Shown: one piece after another, positions 5,438-6,059 of the stretch
Numbering within the stretch: position 1 is the stretch's first letter
Layout: each line of letters opens with the position of its first letter
Origin: Phytoactinopolyspora endophytica
GTDB taxonomy: Bacteria; Actinomycetota; Actinomycetes; Jiangellales; Jiangellaceae
DNA: 6,059 nucleotides
Reading direction: 5' to 3'
NCBI RefSeq assembly: GCF_004138495.1
Contig: NZ_ML142860.1
Coordinates: 222,600-228,658 of the forward strand
Notes under the pieces: generated by a model
The model's database searches: none
What the model saw: only the letters and a program-made list of their open reading frames with translations
What the model was told of the DNA's origin: nothing
Program-made: the position numbers and the translations under genes

Positions 5438-6058
5438 TCACTCGGTTGCCGCCTCGGCTTCGGTCTGCGCCGTGCCCAGCGCCTCGTCGGCGCTCATCGA
5501 CCCGCTGAGCGCGTTCTGCACAGCGGTCCAGAGCGCTTCGGAGATCAACGGGTAGTCGGTCCCGAGGTCGTCGCTGGTACGCCCCTTGGCGCTGCGGACC
5601 GCATCCACCCACGGCTCTAGCTCCGCGTTCTCCTCCAGGAGCGCGTCCTGACCTTCCAGCGTCGGCGGTATGTAGTAGGCGAACGTCGTGGCCGTCTCGA
5701 CCAAGCCTTCGGGCGTGGTCATGCACTCCACGATCTGCGTGGTGATGTTGTAGCGACCGTCGTCGTCCTGGACCGGCGCGGTGATGAACTCACCGCCGGT
5801 GGGCGCGGGTGCGGCGCCGCCGTCCCGGCCCGGAATGGAGATGACGCCGGTGGGGAAGGCGGCCTCGCCCGCGCTGTTGACCTGCCATGTGCCGTTCACA
5901 CCGAAGGCGAACGTTCCGGTGAGAAACTCTTCCCACGTGGTGTTCTGCGAGTTGGTGATCACCGAGTTGGGCGCGTATCCGGCCTCGAGCCAGCCGGTCC
6001 ACAGCTCCAGTGCCTCGATCGCTTCAGGCGAGTCGAGGTCCCGCAGGTCCGCTCCGGA
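5438..6058 (-). CDS. Extracellular sugar-binding protein of the ABC transporter, C-terminal part (partial)
   Basis: The last 206 residues are present; the open frame runs off the right edge, so the signal peptide, lipobox and N-terminal lobe are missing. The frame starts SGADLRDLDSPEAIEALELW, a helix typical of the middle of family 1 solute-binding proteins (xxPEAxEALexW). FLTGTFAFGVNGTWQVN follows and matches the usual F..GkaAM...G.W ligand-lobe segment. An alanine/glutamate-rich helix at the end (MSADEALGTAQTEAEAATE) is also typical. The protein would sit on the outer face of the membrane, probably as a lipoprotein, and deliver sugar to the two permeases that follow. The GTG at 5962 is internal, not the start. 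Specificity for an arabinofuranoside is inferred only from the GH127 gene. Confidence 0.85.
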   Translation of the reverse strand, partial: SGADLRDLDSPEAIEALELWTGWLEAGYAPNSVITNSQNTTWEEFLTGTFAFGVNGTWQVNSAGEAAFPTGVISIPGRDGGAAPAPTGGEFITAPVQDDDGRYNITTQIVECMTTPEGLVETATTFAYYIPPTLEGQDALLEENAELEPWVDAVRSAKGRTSDDLGTDYPLISEALWTAVQNALSGSMSADEALGTAQTEAEAATE

Positions 6059-6059
6059 A

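Noticed and set aside
5207..5440. Target-site duplication expected for an inserted MITE
   Set aside because: The flanks just outside the outer arms (TAGTA on the left, GATCA on the right) are not direct repeats, so mobility cannot be claimed from this window.
5084..5620. Plus-strand open frame running through the palindromic spacer
   Set aside because: It overlaps the permease and binding-protein genes on the other strand, has no ribosome site, and its product is arginine/proline/glycine-rich with no family resemblance.
5438..5962. Complete small gene starting at the GTG at 5962
   Set aside because: The frame stays open to the window edge, and the upstream residues continue the binding-protein fold, so this is an internal codon of a truncated gene.

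Overview
The window comes from a high-GC, Gram-positive-type actinobacterial chromosome (Actinomycetota). The evidence is strong G/C bias at third codon positions, a secreted SH3-repeat protein with a Sec signal peptide, a NarL/FixJ-type regulator tail, and a sugar ABC transporter with no ATPase gene beside it. Genus cannot be settled from the sequence alone.

Left part (1-1365): the last 40 codons of a LuxR-type response regulator run on the plus strand. Facing it is a minus-strand gene for a small secreted protein with two SH3-like repeats, and a 13-bp perfect inverted repeat lies between the two stops. Divergent from the SH3 gene is a short plus-strand gene for a two-helix YrhK-like membrane protein. 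It converges on the carbohydrate locus, with another small hairpin between the stops.

Right part (1366-6059): this is a minus-strand carbohydrate operon, read right to left. It consists of the C-terminal 206 residues of an extracellular sugar-binding protein, a MalF-type permease, a MalG-type permease (ATGA overlap), and a cytoplasmic GH127 glycosidase (beta-L-arabinofuranosidase family) with its catalytic and zinc ligands intact. The likely job is to bind an L-arabinofuranose-containing glycoside or oligosaccharide outside the cell, import it through the permease pair powered by an ATPase encoded elsewhere (MsiK-like sharing is common in actinobacteria), and hydrolyse it inside.

The most unusual feature is not a gene. 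The gap between the binding-protein stop and the first permease is filled almost end to end by a nested palindrome of about 223 nt (5213-5435), built from four related GAGAAT-centred motifs in two inverted pairs. A second perfect 14-bp hairpin lies inside the 5' coding region of the first permease, and a third hairpin lies just before the GH127 gene. Together they suggest that the operon transcript is divided into segments by structured RNA, as known for E. coli malE-malF, or that mobile palindromic repeats have been inserted. Sequence alone cannot decide between these.
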